7,159 nucleotides of DNA from Thermoleophilia bacterium (GTDB lineage: Bacteria; Actinomycetota; Thermoleophilia; Gaiellales; Gaiellaceae). Made by a program: the position numbers and the translations under genes. Shown here piece after piece: positions 4,851 through 7,159 of the stretch. The number at the start of each line of letters is the position of its first letter. Positions within the stretch are counted from its first letter, which is position 1. The notes under the pieces are model-generated. The model was given only the letters and a program-made list of their open reading frames with translations. It did not search any database and was not told the DNA's origin. The stretch is from NCBI GenBank assembly GCA_025936595.1, contig JAICTB010000112.1, forward strand, positions 1 through 7,159, written 5' to 3'.

Positions 4851-5203
4851 CAGCAGCACACTCCCTTCAGATCGGCGACCGCCGCGAGCTTCTCGACGGC
4901 GTCGCGCTTCAACGAGAAATACGCCCACTTGCCGCGCTGCTCGCGCTCGAGCAGTCCCGCCTCGACGAGCTTCTTCAAATGGTGAGAGACCGTGGGCTGA
5001 GACAGGGCGAGCGGCTCGTACAGCTCGCATGCGCAGACAGCCTCCCCGCTCGTCGCGAGCAGGTTGACGATCCGCACCCGGGCCGGGTCACCCAGTGTCC
5101 TGAAAAGCTCCGCCGTCGCCGTGGCCTCCTCTTCATCCAGCACGGAGGCGCCCAGCGGAGCGCAGCACGCGATCGCAGAGTCGTTCAGCCGGAGAGACGT
5201 CAT
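4850..5203 (-). CDS. arsR: ArsR-family arsenic-responsive repressor
   Basis: The 117-aa winged-helix protein has the ArsR/SmtB core: Leu-Phe-Arg-Thr-Leu-Gly-Asp-Pro-Ala-Arg (33-42), the HTH around 67-82 with Leu-Ser-Gln-Pro-Thr-Val-Ser-His-His-Leu, and the wing Arg-Gly-Lys-Trp-Ala-Tyr-Phe (90-96). Cysteines occur as an N-terminal pair (C13, C14), C57-x-C59 just before the HTH, and a terminal pair (C116, C117). An N-terminal Cys pair combined with an early core Cys resembles the As(III) site described for Corynebacterium ArsR, unlike the Escherichia type. The frame is open to an ATG at 5233, but that ATG and the next lie inside the promoter. The third, ATG 5203-5201, is the first that follows the predicted transcription start, and is used here. 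It should repress its own promoter and arsM until As(III) or Sb(III) binds. Confidence 0.93.
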   Translation of the reverse strand: MTSLRLNDSAIACCAPLGASVLDEEEATATAELFRTLGDPARVRIVNLLATSGEAVCACELYEPLALSQPTVSHHLKKLVEAGLLEREQRGKWAYFSLKRDAVEKLAAVADLKGVCC

Positions 5204-5237
5204 ATCGATGAGCATCAATATATCGATGCTCATCGAT
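5204..5237. promoter_or_regulatory. 34-bp palindromic operator, probable ArsR site
   Basis: ATCGATGAGCATC (5204-5216) and GATGCTCATCGAT (5225-5237) are exact 13-bp reverse complements. The 8-bp centre is also symmetric except for one pair, giving 16 of 17 matched positions. The element ends at the arsR start codon and covers the -10 box and nearly all of the spacer, the position expected for a site where ArsR blocks RNA polymerase. Confidence 0.8.
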
Positions 5238-5244
5238 TTGTCAA
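5217..5244 (-). promoter_or_regulatory. Promoter of arsR-arsM
   Basis: On the minus strand: -35 TTGACA (5244-5239), a perfect consensus; a 16-base spacer; -10 TATATT (5222-5217), five of six to consensus. Transcription would begin near 5210, leaving a leader of only about 7 bases before ATG 5203 and no room for a Shine-Dalgarno. This is the strongest promoter in the window. Confidence 0.82.
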
Positions 5245-5282
5245 GCGGCGGGCGCGGTACGGCGCAGCGACGACCTACGGAT

Positions 5283-6104
5283 TCACTGGCTCATCTCGGA
5301 CACCGAGCCGCTCGCGGGGATGGTGAGGCCGGGAACCAGATCGGGGGCGGCGAGCAGGAGCGCGCCGAGTGCGAGGAGCATCGCGGCAGTCCCGTAGACC
5401 GCGGCGCGCCGCCACGGGAGCGTCTTCTCGATCGCGATCAGGCCGGCGACGATCGCCATCCAGACGACGCTCATGATTCCGAGGGCGAAGAACGACGCCA
5501 TGAGCGCCCAGCAGCATCCGACGCACCAGCCGCCGTTTGCCAGGCCCATCCGGAGTGCGCCGTACCAGCCGTCGCGCCAGGAGCCGAGCAACAGGCCGAG
5601 CGGGCTTCGGCACTTACTCAGACAGACATTCTTGAGCGGCGTCAGCTCGTATGCAGCCGCCGCCAGGAGGGTCGCAGCCGCGAGCCAGCGCCCTGCACGC
5701 GTCCAGGTAAGCAGGTCACCGTCGATTCGACCGCCGACCACCGCGAGGCCGAATGCGAACGCTCCCGCGAGGGCCCACGTGACGAGATAGCCCAACACGA
5801 AGAGCAGGGGCTCGACGCGGGACCGGGCTCTCATCATGCGGGAGTACAGGGCGACCGTCGGCGAAACCGACGGCAACATCATCGCGGCCATCATCACGAC
5901 CCAGGTGCCGAGGAACCACCCGATCGCCCCGAGGTCGGTCCACGGGCCGTTGTCCATCCCGCGCATCTGGTCCACGGCCCACCACCATCCCATCCCGGCG
6001 AGGGCGAAGAGCAGGGCGATGAGGCCGAGTCGCGTGCGGACCGCGGCGAAGGCAGAGGCGAGGTCCGCGCGACCGCGAAGCTGCTCGGGCGCCGAGTCGA
6101 TCAA
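5283..6104 (-). CDS. DUF2182 integral membrane protein, predicted metal-binding
   Basis: The 273-aa product is a polytopic membrane protein with about six hydrophobic segments (roughly 25-44, 57-80, 99-124, 138-157, 187-222, 234-254). It has the DUF2182 hallmarks: Trp-Val-Val-Met-Met-Ala-Ala-Met-Met-Leu-Pro-Ser (68-79), Tyr-Glu-Leu-Thr-Pro-Leu-Lys-x-x-Cys-Leu-x-x-Cys-Arg-x-Pro (C161, C165), and Gly-Gly-Trp-Cys-Val-Gly-Cys-Cys-Trp (C194, C197, C198). The Met and Cys clusters in or near the membrane fit a soft-metal ligand set, hence the family's 'predicted metal-binding' label; no reaction is established. The likely start is TTG 6104-6102, four bases after the DUF1326 stop; there is no good Shine-Dalgarno, so coupled translation is probable. 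Longer starts would overlap DUF1326 and give an Arg/Ser-rich shadow sequence. Confidence 0.87.
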   Translation of the reverse strand: MIDSAPEQLRGRADLASAFAAVRTRLGLIALLFALAGMGWWWAVDQMRGMDNGPWTDLGAIGWFLGTWVVMMAAMMLPSVSPTVALYSRMMRARSRVEPLLFVLGYLVTWALAGAFAFGLAVVGGRIDGDLLTWTRAGRWLAAATLLAAAAYELTPLKNVCLSKCRSPLGLLLGSWRDGWYGALRMGLANGGWCVGCCWALMASFFALGIMSVVWMAIVAGLIAIEKTLPWRRAAVYGTAAMLLALGALLLAAPDLVPGLTIPASGSVSEMSQ

Positions 6105-6108
6105 GCGA

Positions 6109-6711
6109 TCAGGCCGCCCAGGAGAACTCGGCGGTCGAGAGACCCGTCTTTCCCTCGTACTCGATGCCGAAGGCGTCGATGCTCGAGCGCCTCGCCTCGG
6201 CGATCGTGAGGTCCGACGCGACGGGGTGGAACATGCCCGAGAAGCGCACGGGCTCACCGGTCTCGACGCCGAAGGGAACGATGTCCTCGATCTCGAAATC
6301 GATCATGCTCCCGATGCGCACGCTGTGACGAACCCCCTCGTCTCGAACGTCGATTGCTGCTCGCTCGACACCGAGCATTTCTCCGACGAGAGGAGCAAGC
6401 GCGGCCATCGGCCCACCGAGTTGCCCGGTGAAGACCTTCACGAGCTTGTCCATCTGCTCGTCCGTCGCATTCTCGTCGACGAAGAGCCCGAGGCGCCAGT
6501 TGCCGTCGGTCATGACCTTCGGCGTCTCCGCGATCGCAGCGATCTTGAGCCCGCCGATGTCGGTGCCCTCGACCTCGCCTTCGCGCACGTTGAAGACGAG
6601 CGTGACCCGGCAGTAGTCGTACGTCGCGCCGTGGTCGAAGCTGGCATTGCACGGACAGATCAGGTCGCACGAGCAGGTCTCGACGTAGCTTCCTTTGAGA
6701 CTCCAGGCCAT
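6109..6711 (-). CDS. DUF1326 family protein
   Basis: The 200-aa soluble protein starts at ATG 6711-6709 with GGGAGGG (6716-6722) four bases upstream. An earlier in-frame ATG at 6774 lies in the promoter region and is rejected. The N-terminus carries the DUF1326 signature Gly-Ser-Tyr-Val-Glu-Thr-Cys-Ser-Cys-Asp-Leu-Ile-Cys-Pro-Cys-Asn, with C13, C15, C19 and C21 arranged as CxC-x3-CxC, and a further C34 in Tyr-Asp-Tyr-Cys. Such a cluster could bind a metal or form redox disulfides. The rest is an alpha/beta domain without an obvious catalytic motif. There is no signal peptide. It is followed directly by DUF2182, a partnership I have seen in other genomes from memory, and the two are probably co-translated. 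The family has no established biochemical function that I can name with confidence. Confidence 0.88.
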   Translation of the reverse strand: MAWSLKGSYVETCSCDLICPCNASFDHGATYDYCRVTLVFNVREGEVEGTDIGGLKIAAIAETPKVMTDGNWRLGLFVDENATDEQMDKLVKVFTGQLGGPMAALAPLVGEMLGVERAAIDVRDEGVRHSVRIGSMIDFEIEDIVPFGVETGEPVRFSGMFHPVASDLTIAEARRSSIDAFGIEYEGKTGLSTAEFSWAA

Positions 6712-6745
6712 GTCACCCTCCCGTTCGGATGAGACCCCGCGCCCG

Positions 6746-6774
6746 ATTTTCAGGCCTGCGACGAACGACGTCAA
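6746..6774 (-). promoter_or_regulatory. Promoter of the DUF1326-DUF2182 unit
   Basis: On the minus strand: -35 TTGACG (6774-6769), five of six to consensus; a 17-base spacer; -10 GAAAAT (6751-6746), four of six. Transcription would start near 6739, giving a 28-base leader with a good Shine-Dalgarno before ATG 6711. One arm of the inverted repeat 6758-6797 lies in the spacer. Confidence 0.55.
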
Positions 6775-6797
6775 CCCGCGAGCGCACCGTTCGTCGC
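6758..6797. repeat. 10-bp perfect inverted repeat between regulator and DUF1326
   Basis: GCGACGAACG (6758-6767) and CGTTCGTCGC (6788-6797) are exact reverse complements with a 20-bp spacer that contains the -35 box of the DUF1326 promoter. The right arm begins three bases after the stop of the CRP/FNR-type gene. It may be an operator flanking the -35 box or a 3' hairpin of the upstream gene. It does not resemble the standard FNR (TTGAT-N4-ATCAA) or CRP (TGTGA-N6-TCACA) site. Confidence 0.5.
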
Positions 6798-6799
6798 CG

Positions 6800-7159
6800 C
6801 TAGTCGATTTCCAACTGCGACCGCTTCAGCACGTATACCCGGCCGATGCGCTCCACAGCGCCGATCCGCTGCAGCTCCCCGAGCGCGATGCTCACCGTCT
6901 CGCGCGCGGCGGCGACCGAGTCGGCAAGCAGTTGGTGCGTGAGCGGGAGGTCGAGCCTGACTCCCTCAGGCGTCACGCGCCCGAACTTCCGTGCGAGCTG
7001 GACCAGCTTCGACAGCACGCGGTCGCGATGCACGATCTCCCCGAAATGGGAAAGGCTCTCCTCGCGCTCGAGAACGGCGGCGAGGAGCCCGTCGACGATC
7101 TCGTCGCCGGCCGCGGGATCGCAGAGCAGCGTGGCGCACATCTCGGCGTCCACGAAGCG
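6800..7159 (-). CDS. CRP/FNR-family transcriptional regulator, C-terminal part
   Basis: The gene runs off the right edge; the last 119 residues are visible and the frame stays open to base 7159. The fragment starts at the end of the sensor domain, continues with the long dimerisation helix (about residues 20-42, with Leu-Leu-Ala-Ala-Val-Leu-Glu-Arg-Glu-Glu-Ser), and then the Crp-type winged helix-turn-helix (about 71-112). The recognition region Thr-His-Gln-Leu-Leu-Ala-Asp-Ser-Val and Ala-Arg-Glu-Thr-Val-Ser-Ile-Ala-Leu-Gly-Glu-Leu matches the family. The ligand-sensing part is outside the window, so whether it senses a nucleotide, oxygen, nitric oxide or redox state cannot be told. Two cysteines are visible near the cut end (residues 8 and 13). 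It lies 88 bp before DUF1326 on the same strand and is a candidate regulator of that unit. Confidence 0.88.
   Translation of the reverse strand, partial: RFVDAEMCATLLCDPAAGDEIVDGLLAAVLEREESLSHFGEIVHRDRVLSKLVQLARKFGRVTPEGVRLDLPLTHQLLADSVAAARETVSIALGELQRIGAVERIGRVYVLKRSQLEID

Noticed and set aside
5064..6209. A 381-codon plus-strand frame antisense to arsR and DUF2182.
   Set aside because: Its sequence is His/Arg/Glu/Asp-rich low-complexity, while the opposite strand encodes clear conserved families; it is a shadow frame.
6105..6257. Longer DUF2182 start at 6257.
   Set aside because: The extension overlaps the end of DUF1326 and encodes an Arg/Ser/Pro-rich shadow sequence; TTG 6104 just after the DUF1326 stop fits better.
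1..7159. tRNA, rRNA, CRISPR array, insertion sequence or phage genes.
   Set aside because: No cloverleaf with a TTCRANY-type arm, no regularly spaced repeats, and no transposase or integrase motif was seen on reading both strands.

Overview
The window is GC-rich DNA, roughly two-thirds G+C by eye and strongly GC-biased at third codon positions. It has GTG and TTG starts, two apparently leaderless genes with TAnnnT -10 boxes, and an ArsR with an N-terminal Cys-Cys pair plus an early Cys-x-Cys. Together these suggest an actinomycetote, perhaps a soil Thermoleophilia-type lineage. The lineage is an inference; no rRNA or marker gene is present.

Left part, 1-1442, minus strand. It holds the start of a secreted protein cut by the left edge (1-109), a 46-aa reading frame with a perfect Shine-Dalgarno (270-410), a possible 45-aa frame bracketed by a promoter and an intrinsic terminator (671-917), and a 117-aa secreted protein (1089-1442). 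Apart from the two short frames, 110-1088 contains only hairpins, inverted repeats and an AT-richer block near 530-660. I see nothing convincing in 918-1070.

Middle, 1545-4001, plus strand. A 533-aa regulator with two tandem C-terminal LuxR-type helix-turn-helix domains is divergent from the 117-aa secreted protein, sharing a 102-bp gap. It is followed by a class I SAM-dependent methyltransferase whose start looks leaderless.

Right part, 4026-7159, minus strand. In transcription order: the C-terminal part of a CRP/FNR-family regulator (cut by the right edge), a DUF1326 protein, a DUF2182 membrane protein, ArsR, and the arsenite methyltransferase ArsM. arsR and arsM overlap by one base behind a strong promoter embedded in a near-perfect 34-bp palindrome, the likely ArsR operator. 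DUF1326 has its own candidate promoter and is four bases from DUF2182, so those two probably form one unit. ArsM would turn arsenite into methylated, more volatile species. DUF1326 and DUF2182 carry conserved-looking cysteine clusters and may form a metal- or thiol-handling module, but their biochemical role is not shown by the sequence.

A recurring theme is GC-rich hairpins without a T-run that overlap or closely follow stop codons; they may serve as transcript ends here.
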